DNA from: Lepturacanthus savala
Lineage: Eukaryota; Chordata; Actinopteri; Scombriformes; Trichiuridae
Assembly (NCBI GenBank): GCA_030544235.1
Contig: JARUPU010000029.1
Coordinates: forward strand, 1,860,001 to 1,924,000
DNA length: 64,000 nt
Direction: 5' to 3'
Numbering within the stretch: the first letter of the stretch is position 1; each line of letters starts with the position of its first letter. The translations under genes were made by a program, and so were the position numbers. Of the stretch, positions 37,371 through 47,437 are shown piece by piece. The notes below the pieces were generated by a model. The model had not been told where the DNA came from and ran no database searches. It worked only from the letters and a program-made list of their open reading frames with translations.

Positions 37371-38450
37371 ATACACACACACACACACCAATAAACTCAT
37401 TGACTCAGATTACTGTGTGGTATTATTGACTACAAATAAATACCAGAGATACACTGTTTACGTCTTTACTGCAATGCTTTACTACATTAGAATAGAATAG
37501 AATAGAAAGCCTTTATTGTCATTATACAAGTACAATGAGATTTCCGCTTTCCCATAAAGTGCACACAGTAATGAATATAAATAATAAAGTATAAAATAAG
37601 TAGTAAAATAAACAGATCTAGTATATACATGAAACCTTAAAAACAAGAAACTATTAACAATTTTCACAAGACTAGCTAGATGTGTTTATTAAAACTCAAC
37701 TAAAAGTAAAGTCACTATATAAATAATAATAATAATACATTTTATTTATTGGGCGCCTTTCGTAGCCTCAAGGTCGCCTTACATAAAGTATATTAAAAAC
37801 AGTAGTATTGTTTAGGCAATACTAGAAACTGAATAATAAACTCTGATTAATATCTGACTGAAAATGACTGATGTCAATAACAATATTCTGATATTATATT
37901 ATACAGTACATAATACTGATGTACTTAAACTTTTTAACTGCAAAACTTTAACTCCATTAAGATCACACGACAGTGATTAATAAACGCTCATTCTATCAAA
38001 AGCAGATTTTCACACACACACCCTCCAAATACAGTAACAGTAGTTATGTCTTACACAAAGGGCTAAGAAGCTAGCGGCCTAACGGCACTAATGCTAACAA
38101 TAACCACAATACACGAACAAAAACAACAATCCTGTCAAAAATATAAATTGTCCTCACCAAGAAACACCCACCCAGTCATAGTACGACACACACACACAGG
38201 CGGCTAACAACAGCATTAATGCTAACATCACACATCAACATCACAAGGTAAAAAAAACGACCAAAAAAGCAAATCCTGACAAAAACATAACTTTTCGTCT
38301 CGGACACAGACTGCCACGCGGACATAAAACCATTTAAATACTAAAAGCAGTTATGTCAGAAGCACTCTGGCGAAGTAGCTAACAGGCTAATGCTAACGGG
38401 ATGACGAGGCAAAGAAAATAGTCATTTACTCAGAAGAAGTCTATCTTACC
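37371..38450. other. non-coding region with small TE insertions, left arm
   Basis: Holds a short (CA)n at about 37,371-37,389 and a LINE-tail-like insertion at about 37,490-37,660 absent from the right arm. At about 37,725-37,790 there is a TATTGGGCGCC-containing segment also mostly absent from the right arm. GCTAAC/GCTAATG-rich sequence follows (38,070-38,400). No coding region. Confidence 0.6.
37490..37660 (-). mobile_element. short LINE-tail insertion, left arm only
   Basis: GAATAGAATAGAATAGAAAG followed by CCTTTATTGTCATTATACAA sits between TACTACATTA and CACAAGACTAGC. In the right arm (about 50,970-51,000) those flanks are adjacent apart from a few bases. The TTTATTGTCATT motif and the GAATA repeat tail resemble 3' ends of fish non-LTR elements. 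The insertion therefore postdates the inverted duplication. Confidence 0.6.
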
Positions 38451-38721
38451 TGTTGAAGCCGGTCACAGGCGTCCGGGATCCAAGGAAACGATTAAATAAT
38501 CCACAAAAATGCGATTTTCGTCTAAATCTGTCTAATAGTCCAATAAACAGCGGAGCAGCAGCAAAGTCCTTTGTTCTCTGAGTGGTAGTGTTGTGTCGGT
38601 TGTGAACGAACGAATCAAAAGAACGAGTTCTTTTTGGTGAACCTAGTTCACTTCCTCGAAAAGACCCGTTCTTTTCGTTCGCGGCGTCCTTAATTGGCTG
38701 AACAGTCTGGTCACCAATCAT
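38450..38721 (-). promoter_or_regulatory. possible 5' exon with splice donor, left arm
   Basis: On the minus strand GGCTTCAACAG is followed by GTAAGATAG (exon end 38,450), a strong donor, downstream of a GC-richer stretch with GTTCGTTC motifs. The right arm has the same at 50,179. It could be a non-coding first exon of a transposon transcript. The open frame across it is not convincing protein. Confidence 0.3.
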
Positions 38722-38792
38722 ATTTCCTCCCTAGGCGAGCTAGAAAACAGCAGCAGCTTTCCTGGTTGTACTACACGCGTGAGGAGGGCGGG

Positions 38793-38794
<2 letters not shown>

Positions 38795-38861
<67 letters not shown>
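38795..38861 (+). repeat. (TG)n microsatellite
   Basis: About 33 uninterrupted TG units. It is the counterpart of the (AC)n at 49,765-49,838. The Cys-Val open frames here are artefacts of the dinucleotide. Confidence 0.98.
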
Positions 38862-38863
<2 letters not shown>

Positions 38864-39289
38864 TGCTCCGCTGAGCCGTTCACTTTGGGAATTGTCGTTC
38901 ACTTTGAAGAACTAGTTCATTTCAGATCGTGGGGGGGAGGGGTTGGGGCGTGTGTCTATGTGTGTATGTGTGTGCTGGTGTGTTTCCTATTCGACAATAA
39001 AATGCAACAAAATTATTTCTGATTTATTGGTTATTTTTAATAAGGATAATAATAATAACAATAGTTATTATTATTATTATTAATAATAATAATGTTAACA
39101 GTATTATTGTTTTTAACCAACCTTTACTGTAAAATGTCTGAGTTTTAAAAAGCTATATATTCAAAAAAAAAAAAAAAAAAAAGGACACATACACCAACAG
39201 TACAAGAGCGAACCGTACACTGAACGGCTTCCCCTTAAATTCAGTGGATTCGTTCAGAACTATTTCACGCGAAGCTGTTCACTAAATGG

Positions 39290-39476
39290 CTCAGACCTAT
39301 GGGCAAGTGGTTCAGTGAACGGTTCGCACCCACTAGCAGGGAAGCGGTTCACTGAACGTTTCGCACCCACTAACAGGGAAGCGGATCAGTGAAAGGTTCG
39401 CACCCACTTGGAGGAAAGTAGTTCAGTGAACGGTTCGCACCCACTAGCAGGGAAACGGTTCAGTGAACGCTTATTT
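39290..39476 (-). repeat. 37-bp minisatellite, left arm, about 5 copies
   Basis: Imperfect tandem units of GGTTCAGTGAACGGTTCGCA followed by CCCACTAGCAGGGAAGC. The same unit is expanded to about 16 copies in the right arm. Confidence 0.85.
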
Positions 39477-39740
39477 GTTGAATAGGAAAGCAGAAAGCAC
39501 AGAGTGAACGAAATGAACGAAATGAATGGGTTTTTTTACTGAACGATCTTAACTGAACTAGTTCTTCAAAGTGAACGACAATTCCCATAACTACTGAGTG
39601 GAGCTGAGAGTCAAAGGGAGAGAACAAGATGGCCGCTGTCTATGCTGGATGATGACGTCAGTCCTTCCAGAAGATTCCGAAACCGATAAATTTGATAATT
39701 CAACGATTTATAGATTAAAAAGTAATTATTTTATTCATCA

Positions 39741-40168
39741 TTATTTTCCCACTGAAAGTCCTGAGTAGTTTAAATGTGTATTCATAGTTTTTACTCCCTT
39801 TTTTCTTGATGTGATCCTGATATATTCTATATGTCTTTGTTTTAATGTTTTTTTTCTTTTATTTTCTTGAGTCTCCTGACCAATAAACTGTGATTTATTT
39901 AGTTTTAACTTTAAATATATCATACAGATCCACACAACTGCCAGTAGCAGGAGTCCTGAACTTGTCCACAGCATTTTCTCTCTATATCCGTGGGCATCTC
40001 CTGGCACTTTGTGTAGACACATCATGGGGGTCGCCCTGCAGCTGGGGGGTCTGATGGAGGGGCACTGGATGTAAGTTGGAGCACGTCGAGCATTAGACTG
40101 AAGTCACGGGTCAGACAGAGCTCCAGCAGTTCATGTGATTGTTCTAAGCTCAGTGAGTGAATCCTGGC
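39741..40168 (-). pseudogene. P2RX7-ballast-like gene, exon 3, left copy
   Basis: Follows acceptor TTTATTTACAG (exon start 40,168). It encodes ARIHSLSLEQSHELLELCLT and LMLDVLQLTSSAPPSDPPAA, then a TGA where the right copy has the Trp codon of PPWCVYTNC. After the stop the frame CQEMP-DIERKCCGQ is still visible. The cluster C---C-EMP---E--CC is the signature of the P2X7 cytoplasmic ballast (P2RX7_C-like) zinc-binding domain, which occurs in many fish genes unrelated to receptors. Confidence 0.7.
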
Positions 40169-40472
40169 CTGTAAATAAAATAACAAACTCTAAAGAACAG
40201 CCATGTTGTCCTTGTATTTTATGTATACAGTCCATTATAGGTAAGTTAACAAGTCACTGAAAACTCGATTAAGATAAAAACAGTACTTTGTCAAAGGCAA
40301 GATACGTTTAAAAAGTAATATCATTTGATTTGTAATGCATTTTCATTGAAAACAATCTCAAAGCGCTGCATAAAAGCATAATTTATACATGAAAACAATA
40401 AAAACTAACAAAATAAAATCAGTTATAATGGGCTATTTGAAATGGATAACAGAGAAGTAATGTGATAAATAC

Positions 40473-40691
40473 CTGCTCGTCAGCAATCCTTCGGGCTTGA
40501 AGATCTTGTACTCTTTTTATGTCTTCGTCTACAAGACCACTTGTCCGGTCTCCGCGTGCCCTTCATCTTCCTCTTCTTCCTCTTCGGTCCCTTGGTGCTC
40601 CTCTTACATGTCGCTGGGGTTGTTCTCTGGATGTAGATGGCTCCAGAGTATAATGAGAATCAGAACCAACAAGGCTCTCATCATGGAAGCT
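40473..40691 (-). pseudogene. P2RX7-ballast-like gene, exon 2, left copy
   Basis: A 219-bp exon between acceptor TTTATTTAG and donor GTATTTATC. It encodes SFHDESLVGSDSHYTLEPST, an Arg/Gly-rich stretch GAPRDRRGRRGR, then a stop (TGA, where the right copy has an Arg codon), then LVDEDIKRVQDLQARRIADE. Splice phase fits exon 1 and exon 3. Confidence 0.65.
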
Positions 40692-41048
40692 CTAAATAAA
40701 TGAACAATGTATATAACACAGCTAAAAGTCAAACAAAACACACTTGTGATTCAGCTACATATTATAAACTTGATAAATTAGGATAACTTTAGCTATGATG
40801 TAAAATTCTGCACACTACTGTAAAGATATTTGGTCAAAAAAAACATAATGGTGATATACACTGCTCAATGCGTTCAAAGCAACAAGGTGAACAGTTAACA
40901 GAGATTTGCTGTTTTTACTTGGCTTAAACCTATAAAAATAAAAACTGAAAAGTCAAACCTCTAATCTAATATATTAATAAATATAACTTTAAATAGCCAT
41001 AATGTTAGTCTTTTAGGTTAATTATGATGTTGTGAGGAATTTTCTTAC

Positions 41049-41063
41049 CTGTGAATGAGCCAT
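41049..41063 (-). CDS. P2RX7-ballast-like gene, exon 1 (MAHSQ)
   Basis: ATGGCTCATTCACAG followed by GTAAGAAAA, a strong donor. It encodes five residues in phase with exon 2 at 40,691. The upstream sequence (41,064-41,230) is GC-richer and may be the promoter. This exon lies just inside the loop, beyond the region shared with the right arm, so only the left copy keeps it. Confidence 0.55.
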
Positions 41064-41307
41064 ACGAAAAAACTTAGCGGAATGTAGTAGCGTTGCATTC
41101 GCTAACCTTCGAGAACAAGCGGTGCACGCTCCTGTTCTCTGGGGACGTGGCTTCACGGGGGAGTCTGGAGACAGGGGGTTGGTCTTGTGAGGTGTTTTTT
41201 TTTTTAAAATGCTGCCTGCTCGAAGCAAGTTTAACCCTAACCCTAACCCTAACCCCACCCTACCTTTAACTGAGTTTTGGGAACCGGTTGCACAAAACTG
41301 GGTTTAT
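41064..41307. promoter_or_regulatory. possible promoter region with CCCTAA repeats
   Basis: Upstream (minus-strand sense) of the MAHSQ exon. It contains GC-rich sequence at 41,120-41,165, a T run at about 41,194-41,205 and four consecutive CCCTAA-like units at 41,231-41,255 (last unit altered). No clear TATA box. Promoter role is inferred only from position. Confidence 0.3.
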
Positions 41308-41490
41308 ATCAGTGGTGTCAAAAGTACACACATTTGTTACTTAAGTAAAAGTATAGATACTGCAGTTTAAAAACACTCTGGTAAAAGTTTACGTATCAAC
41401 TTGATGTCTTTACTCAAGTAAACTGAAAAGGTATGTGCTCATAAATCTACTTAAAGTATAAAGTAACATAAAAAAAAATACATAAAATAA
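41308..41490. mobile_element. MITE fragment (TTACTTAAGTA family)
   Basis: CAGTGGTGTCAAAAGTACAC, ACTTAAGTAAAAGTATAGAT and TACTTAAAGTATAAAGTA resemble a widespread fish MITE family rich in ACTTAAGTA palindromes. Termini and target duplication were not delimited. Confidence 0.45.
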
Positions 41491-42046
41491 ATTAGTCGGT
41501 GCCAATATATAGATTGGAAGCTTAATTTGAAACGGATTATACACGTGGCCTAAGACACAGCATCATCATAATCCCATTACTATCAAAGACAAAGCAACTC
41601 GAGGAGCATGTTCTTTCTCAAACTTTTTTGGAATTCAACATCCAAACTGAGGTAGCACCCAAGAGTTGGGTATTCAGGCCTGCAAAACTGCCAGAAACAG
41701 AGAGACACTAGCAGTACATGGCGGTGATGATGGTAACATTTCCATAGGGGGTCTATTTGGAAAGGCAACAGGCATTGGATATTTATACCTTTTGGTTCTT
41801 AAAAGAAAAAAAAATGCTGATTTTTTGTTTCCTTCTTTGGCTCAATAGACAAATCATCACTTACTCTTTGAGTTAATCATTCAGCCATTTGAATCAGGTT
41901 CACGCGGCAGGCACAGGCAAAAGAACCTGCTCCTCTAGGACCACACATGGGTCGAGATGATGCTTTATTGGACGTCGGAACTCGGAGCTACACACAACAT
42001 AACATCAGAACTGAGCACTTCCAGCTTAAAAACTGGGGTATCATCA
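41490..42046. other. loop sequence without recognised features
   Basis: Between the two MITE fragments I see no coding region, RNA gene or repeat I can name. An open frame at 41,666-41,848 has no recognisable motif. Confidence 0.5.
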
Positions 42047-42240
42047 GAGGTGTCAAGTAATGAAGTACAAATACTTTGTTACTGTACTTACGTACACTTT
42101 TTAGGTATCTATACTTTACTCCATTACTATTTTTTCTGCCTACTTCTGACTTCTAGTCATTACATTTTCACACAAGTATCTGTACTTTCTATTGCTTACA
42201 TTTTTAAAACCAATGGTCTCGTTACTCTTGCTTTAACTTG
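42047..42240 (+). mobile_element. MITE end, copy 1 in loop
   Basis: CAGAGGTGTCAAGTAATGAAG through CTCGTTACTCTTGCTTTAA. The same about 190-bp sequence recurs in the same orientation at 44,887-45,079. Sequence of this type (GTGTCAAGTAACGAAGTACA) is abundant in fish genomes and probably belongs to a hAT-like family. Confidence 0.65.
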
Positions 42241-42660
42241 GTGAACCGCTAACTTTTGTAAAACGGGTGAAAACTGTTGCACTGTGTCGGATGCCGGCCG
42301 GAAGAACCAGAGCGTGGGTCTATCTATGGGCTACAAATGCGCCTTCAAAAATAAATATTATACAAACATAAAAAAACTTTTTTATGTCTGCATGGGCACA
42401 GATAGCACAGAGGACACATTTACAGTGACACCGATCTGTCCCCCTCTCCCACACTGTCCCTACGTAAGTCAACAAACAGGTTAAATAAAGGAGAAAGTGA
42501 TCGTCGCAGTGTTTTTGCAACAAGGTGCATTCAGTTGTCCTTGTAAATCGGAAGTTTGAAGTCAGAGAAGCACTGAAATCTAGCATCTATACAAGTACCC
42601 CGAAAAATGTCATACTGCGCAATCGGCTTAGTTACAGTTTTTTGTTTTTTTTTGTGATGT

Positions 42661-43056
42661 TTGTTGAAGAAAATTCCAGAGTCTTGTACAAGTTTGCTGT
42701 ATGGTGGGAAATTTATTCTCAGTGATCTATACGGTCACAGACCAAGTCTGTTACAGAAAGTCAACCCCGAATGGTGGTGGGTCTATAGCTTCTATGTCAT
42801 GAGATCAAAGCAATCACAAGGAAAACAAAGACATTTGGATGTCAACAAAAGGGAAGGTGGGGAACATCAAAGGAATTCAGTTGGCTTTGATGTGACGCAT
42901 GAATCAATGTCTGGTGACCTTCACATTTGGAGATATGTGAAATTCCCAGTAACCCTACGAAGAAGCACAGACATTCTACAATGTGATAGCTTTAGCTGTT
43001 CAGCGGAATGTGATCCAGCATATAACTTTGTGAATAGCCTTCAACCAAAAATTTAA
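42661..43056 (+). pseudogene. unassigned retroviral-neighbour open frame
   Basis: An open frame of 131 codons directly upstream of the gag-like frame. It has a tryptophan cluster (NPEWWWVY), WRYVKFPVTLRRSTDILQCD and several cysteines near its end. The Cys/Trp pattern could be from an envelope-like or gag-like remnant; I cannot decide. It has no supported start and ends at a stop at 43,056. Confidence 0.3.
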
Positions 43057-43960
43057 TTGAAAGTGCAAATGACAGTTGGGTCCTCAGGAAAACCTATGAA
43101 TAAACTAGTAGAGCTAGCTCAGCATCATTGGGATAATACAGAACAAATATATTATAAAATGCAAGAAATGCTAATGTATGTTCAAGTTTCTCACTATACA
43201 CGCGGAGCTCCGAGAGGTTGCAGTGGCAGGGGAACCAACAACAGAGGAAGGAGGGACAGAAATACATGACAATCAATCAAATCAGAATGTGATCCTTCTT
43301 CTTTTGTGGTGAGCCAGATCACTGGGTAGGGGACTGTCCACATAGAGCACAACAAAACAAATATACCCTGCCTATGGCGGCATTAGGGAGAACTCAGGAG
43401 GAATACCAGCATCCCCCACCGCACAACTCATAGAGCTGTCAGGACAGTGACCAAATTAAAACAGAAGGAAATGTTATCCAAGCTCCACTAATTAAATTGG
43501 CAACAACAAATGAAGAACCTAATTTCATGATCGAGGTAAATAGAGACCTTATGTCTTGTGGATACAGGAGCTTCACTTTCGAATTTAAAACCAACAAAAT
43601 CCATAAAGTTGAAAAAATCCAAAGAAACAGTAAGAGTTGTGGGTGTTGGAGGGATTCTTTTGAGTCTACCAGTATCTACTACAAGTCTACTATTTCTAAT
43701 TTCTATAGGGCCTTTTACTGAAAATGTGTCAGGTTTCACAACTTCTCATTCATTTCATGTGGGAAAAGATGTGTCATACGTTTCTTCTTCTTTTTTTCCT
43801 CAAAACTGGGTGCCAATAAATAAGATCTGTCCCGTCTTTTCTTTCATAACATGTGACCGACCAGGTCACATGGGAAATATCCACAGACGAAGGTGGGGCA
43901 ATCCACAGCCCGGCCAAGACTGTGGACTCCACATGCATAGCTATTTACAACTATGAGAAA
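43057..43960 (+). pseudogene. retrovirus-like gag-pro remnant
   Basis: Gag end: a frame with a basic Arg/Gly-rich tail (GAPRGCSGRG, GRRDRN) stops at 43,269. It is followed in another frame by a degenerate nucleocapsid zinc knuckle at about 43,304-43,340 whose CX4HX4C part is intact but whose first Cys is absent. Protease: the DTGAS active-site motif at 43,561-43,575, in an open frame to 43,956. At least two frame changes and several stops separate the parts. No polymerase, primer-binding site or LTR pair was found in the loop, so this is a fragment of an endogenous element and not a provirus. Confidence 0.6.
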
Positions 43961-44623
43961 TTTAAATCCCTGAAACAGCTACATCTAGTGAAGATAGACT
44001 GGTAGCAAGATGCATTGTCAGCCATGATGGCATTTACCATGGTAACATTTTGATTTGACTTTTGTATGGGGGCTGTTTTAGCCATCTAGATTTTAGTAAT
44101 CGTAAAGCAGCCAAATGCAACTTCAAGAGTTGACAATTTTCTTTGTATTAGTACTGCTATACTGAAAGCTGCCATACTGAAAGTCAAAAGGACAAACCAG
44201 AGACAGATAACTTAAAACGTTCCTCTACTATAGTCTCCACACTCTTCAGCCTGTTTTGGGTTTTTGTGACTTGGCAAAATGGTCCATTTATTTTGCTTTT
44301 TTGAAAAGTACAGTAACCCTAGGATCACCTCAGGCAGTTACTTTGACATTTTTGTTTGTATTGGTCATCTGAAAGCCAAATGTTTTCTGATTGAAATTTT
44401 GAAAGTGAATTTTTTTTTTTAAATGTAACTTTAAGAAGCATTTGCACTTTGAAGGAACGGAATGTTGCTTTAATAAAAAAGCAACAGTTTACATTGGTTA
44501 CACATGCTGTGTATTTTTCTAGATGGTGATGACCACCACATTTGGCTTGTATTGTTACACAATTGCATACTTGATTGTTATAAATAAATGTGAGTTTAAG
44601 GAATTCAATTTTGTGTCATTTAT

Positions 44624-44627
<4 letters not shown>
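43961..44627. other. AT-rich loop sequence
   Basis: No gene supported. It may be a transposon tail: it ends with polyadenylation-like AATAAA context (TATAAATAAATG at 44,579) directly before the TA repeat. Confidence 0.4.

Positions 44628-44714
<87 letters not shown>
44628..44714. repeat. (TA)n microsatellite
   Basis: About 43 uninterrupted TA dinucleotides. It is self-complementary and sits in the loop of the giant palindrome. Confidence 0.98.
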
Positions 44715-44717
<3 letters not shown>

Positions 44718-44734
44718 GCTCATTAGTTCATTGA

Positions 44735-44885
44735 TTTCAATGTAACTTTCTTCAATAAGTCTAACATAACTTTGTTCACTAAATCAAATATGACTTTGTG
44801 TAATAAATACAACATGGCTTTATTTAATAATTCCACCATAACTCTGTTAAATGAACTCAACATAACTGTGTTGAATACATCTAAA
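44735..44885. repeat. degenerate tandem repeat, about 30-32 bp
   Basis: Roughly five imperfect units of the form TAATAAATACAACATGACTTTG (TCTAACATAACTTTGTTCAC, AATATGACTTTGTGTAATAA, CATGGCTTTATTTAATAA and so on). Confidence 0.6.
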
Positions 44886-44886
44886 C

Positions 44887-45079
44887 CAGAGGTGTCAAGT
44901 AACGAAGTACAAATACTTTGTTACTGTACTTAAGTACACTTTTTAGGTATCTATCCTTTACTCCATTACTATTTTCTCTGCCTACTTCTGGCTTCTACTC
45001 ATTACATTTTCACACAAGAATCTGTACTTTCTATTGCTTACATTTTTAAAACCAACGATCTCGTTACTCTTGCTTTAAG
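44887..45079 (+). mobile_element. MITE end, copy 2 in loop
   Basis: Direct repeat of 42,047-42,240 with few substitutions (CAGAGGTGTCAAGTAACGAAG to CTCGTTACTCTTGCTTTAA). The two copies could be separate insertions or bracket a duplicated unit. Confidence 0.65.
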
Positions 45080-45830
45080 AGTCTCAGGAAGATAGAGTGG
45101 GTGATGTCATTGTTAGTGTAGAGGGAGAGAAAATGGCCCAAAAAAATAAATTTATAAATTGCTGTAGTAACTGCTACACTCACTGCACATCAATAATTGT
45201 TATATCAAAACGTAGGCATGACTGTCGTCGTGATCGAAAAAATACCACTAACCAAGCTGTGAATTCTACACAGAATTAAAAATTATATCAGTACGACCGG
45301 GGAAAGCCTGCTCTCAGAAAATCTGATCATTTTGTCACCATCTTTTACGGTTTTCGATTTATGAGCATTTGTTTGGCATGTGGTCCGACCAGAGGTAGCC
45401 TTTCTGCCTCCCCAGATTTAGTCGGATAGTCATGAATTCAAATGTAGCAGAGAAGTTAGTCACCATGGTAACGGCCCAGCTGCTGGAGATTACATATTGC
45501 ATTAATGGCCGACAATATATCAATAAATTAATTCTAACATTATTAACATTCTATTTTTAGAATGAATTTACTGTATTCAAACATCCTAAATAATATACAT
45601 TATAATGTAGCTAATGTACCATTTGTAAGGAGTGTCTAGAACATACCAATATAAGTCTTTTGCTCAAGTTCTTCGACCCATGCCAGATGTCTATGGAATG
45701 GTCTATACAACATTCTTTGTAAACTCTTTTAGTTGAAGGGCATCAATGTAAAAAAAACAAAAAAAACAAAAAAAACAAAAAAAAATTATCCAGTCGTTTC
45801 TTATAGTTATACTTGTGGTGTAGCTGCAAT
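45080..45830. other. loop sequence without recognised genes
   Basis: No coding region supported. Contains A-rich (AAAAAAC)n at 45,750-45,786. Confidence 0.5.
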
Positions 45831-46532
45831 GTACAGTGCTCCATAAACTTTCTCTCGTTTGGAAGAGAACAATGAGATGAAAAGCCTTGTAGGCCTAAAT
45901 CAGTTAAATATTTTTAGAGAAAATCTTGTTAACCTTTTACTTTATGTACAATGGTATGGAAAAGCTATTGTTTTCATGTGGTTCATGTTTTAAAGCTTTT
46001 ATTGCTCCATAAGCATTCTCTCGGTCGGAAGAGCACAATCAGATGAAAAGCCTTGTAGGCCTAAATCAATGAAATATTTTTACAGAAAATCTTGTTTACC
46101 TTTTATTTTGTGTACAATGGTATAGTTTTGGATTAGGAATTCACCTGGGAAAACTATTGTTTTCATGTGGTTCATGTTTTAAACTTTTTATGGCTCCAGA
46201 AGCTTTCTCTCGGTCTGAAGAGCACAAAAAGATAAAAAGCTATGTAGGCCTAAATCAGTACAATATTTTTTACAGAAAATCTTGTTTACCTCATACTTTA
46301 TGTGAAATGGTATACTTTTGGATTAGAAATTCACCTGGGAAAGCTATTGTTTTCATGTGGATCATGTTGGTCAAGTTTTTATCGCTCCATAAGCATTCTC
46401 TCGGTCGGAAGAGAACAATAATTTAAAAAGCGATGTATGCCTGAATCAGTGAAATATTTTTACAGAAAATCATATTTACCTTTTATTTTATGTATAATGG
46501 TATAGTTTTGGATTAGAAATTCACCTGGGAAA
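45831..46532 (+). repeat. diverged satellite units in the loop
   Basis: Four diverged 189-bp-family units, plus orientation, recognised by CATAAGCATTCTCTCGGTCGG, TTTTCATGTGGTTCATGTTT and GATTAGAAATTCACCTGGGAA. They match the diverged array edge at 20,690-21,386 better than the homogeneous core, for example the shared GCTCCAGAAGCTTTCTCTCGG variant. The last unit joins the same flank as at 21,387. Confidence 0.9.
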
Positions 46533-46911
46533 GTCCGACATTATTTTCCAGACATCCAGAATCCAGACATCTATAGTAACAAAGTGAAATTCTTTTGGCA
46601 TAAAGGTCACCACAGGGGTTACTACAGGAATAGCAGAAAGGCGACAGAAGGCCACACAAATTTAAATAATTTCATCAAGAAGCCATGGGAAGGCCTCGTT
46701 CAATCTCAAATATTAGGCTTCACATACACCAATGGGTGCAAGGAAGAACAACTGTATCAACAACAGTGGTCAAACGCACTCTAGTGCCTGAAATGCCTAT
46801 ACTAACGTTAAAAGTTAAAATATATTGTGAGTATGTAATGATGTTGTTGTTGAAATCACTGTTTGTAATGATGAGAAGTAAGGTTAAAGAAAAACTAGAC
46901 AATTCACAATT
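46533..46911 (+). pseudogene. coding-like satellite flank, copy 2
   Basis: Second copy of 21,387-21,773. The frame with KVKFFWHKGHHRGYYRNSRK and NNFIKKPWEGLVQSQILGFT runs to a stop at 46,784 without the premature stop of copy 1, so this copy is the better template for identifying the source protein. It ends at GACAATTCAC, where the right palindrome arm begins. Confidence 0.55.
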
Positions 46912-47218
46912 GTTTTTATTTATTTATTTTATAGGTGTAAGAAATTGTATGCCAGTAAAAACAGCAAATCTCTGTTACCTGTTCACCTTGTTGTATATCA
47001 CCATTATGTTTTTTTTTCTGAACAGCCCCAATTCATACGCTACCTAGCTGCTAATGTTACATTGTGATGTTTATGACCAAATATCTTTACAGTAGTGTGC
47101 AGAACTTTACATCATAGCTAAAGTTATCCTAATTTATCAAGTTTATAATATGTAGCTGAATCACAAGTGTGTTTTGTTTGACTTTTAGCTGTGTTATATA
47201 AATTGTTCATTGATTTAG

Positions 47219-47437
47219 AGCTTCCATGACGAGAGCCTTGTTGGTTCTGATTCTGATTATACTCCGGAGCCATCTACATCCAGAGAACAACCCCAGCGAC
47301 ATATAAGAGGAGCACCAAGGGCCCGAAGAGGAAGAAGAGAAAGAGGAAGGGCACGCGGAGACCGGACAAGTGTTCTTGTAGACGAAGACATAAAAAGAGT
47401 ACAAGATCTTCAAGCCCGAAGGATTGCTGACGAGCAG
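47219..47437 (+). CDS. P2RX7-ballast-like gene, exon 2, right copy
   Basis: 73 open codons between acceptor TTGATTTAG and donor GTATTC. The segment runs SFHDESLVGSDSDYTPEPST, then an Arg-rich stretch RGAPRARRGRRERGRARG, then LVDEDIKRVQDLQARRIADE. Unlike the left copy it has no stop. No MAHSQ exon exists upstream: at 46,912 the arm is replaced by satellite flank, so this copy has lost its first exon and probable promoter. Confidence 0.6.

Larger units (their letters stand above)
38586..39620. mobile_element. inverted-repeat element with GTTCACTGAAC motifs, left arm
   Basis: GGGAATTGTCGTTCACTTTG at 38,886 recurs inverted as CAAAGTGAACGACAATTCCC at about 39,570-39,590. The interior is rich in GTTCACTGAAC-type dyads and includes an (A)n run at about 39,163-39,182. 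It also contains the (TG)n and the 37-bp minisatellite listed separately. It behaves as a repetitive non-autonomous element; the family is not assigned. Confidence 0.55.
27309..40955 (+). repeat. left arm of giant inverted repeat
   Basis: The reverse complement of this arm reappears at 46,912-62,050. Anchors are: TTGAAATACACAAAA at 27,311 with its complement at 62,035-62,049; the open frame 28,252-28,503 with 60,945-61,196; 33,267-33,632 with 54,865-55,230; 36,244-36,714 with 51,758-52,228; and 40,473-40,691 with 47,219-47,437. The outer homology ends at about 27,309. The inner homology ends near GTTTTTACTT...ACCTATAAAAATAAAAA at about 40,955. Substitutions are sparse, and the difference in arm length is due to discrete insertions and deletions. 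Confidence 0.95.

Noticed and set aside
38446..38721. 91-codon open frame mirrored at 49,911-50,183
   Set aside because: The reading frame shifts between the arms and the composition follows repeated GTTCGTTC motifs; only the splice donor next to it was kept as a weak signal.
38694..39022. Open frames made of alternating Cys-Val
   Set aside because: Translation of the (TG)n microsatellite; the mirror frames at 49,602-49,853 and 60,683-60,913 are the same artefact.
40497..40703. 68-codon plus-strand frame with a serine run, and its mirror at 47,207-47,413
   Set aside because: Antisense of the Arg-rich exon 2 of the P2RX7-ballast-like gene, whose splice sites and phase are on the other strand.
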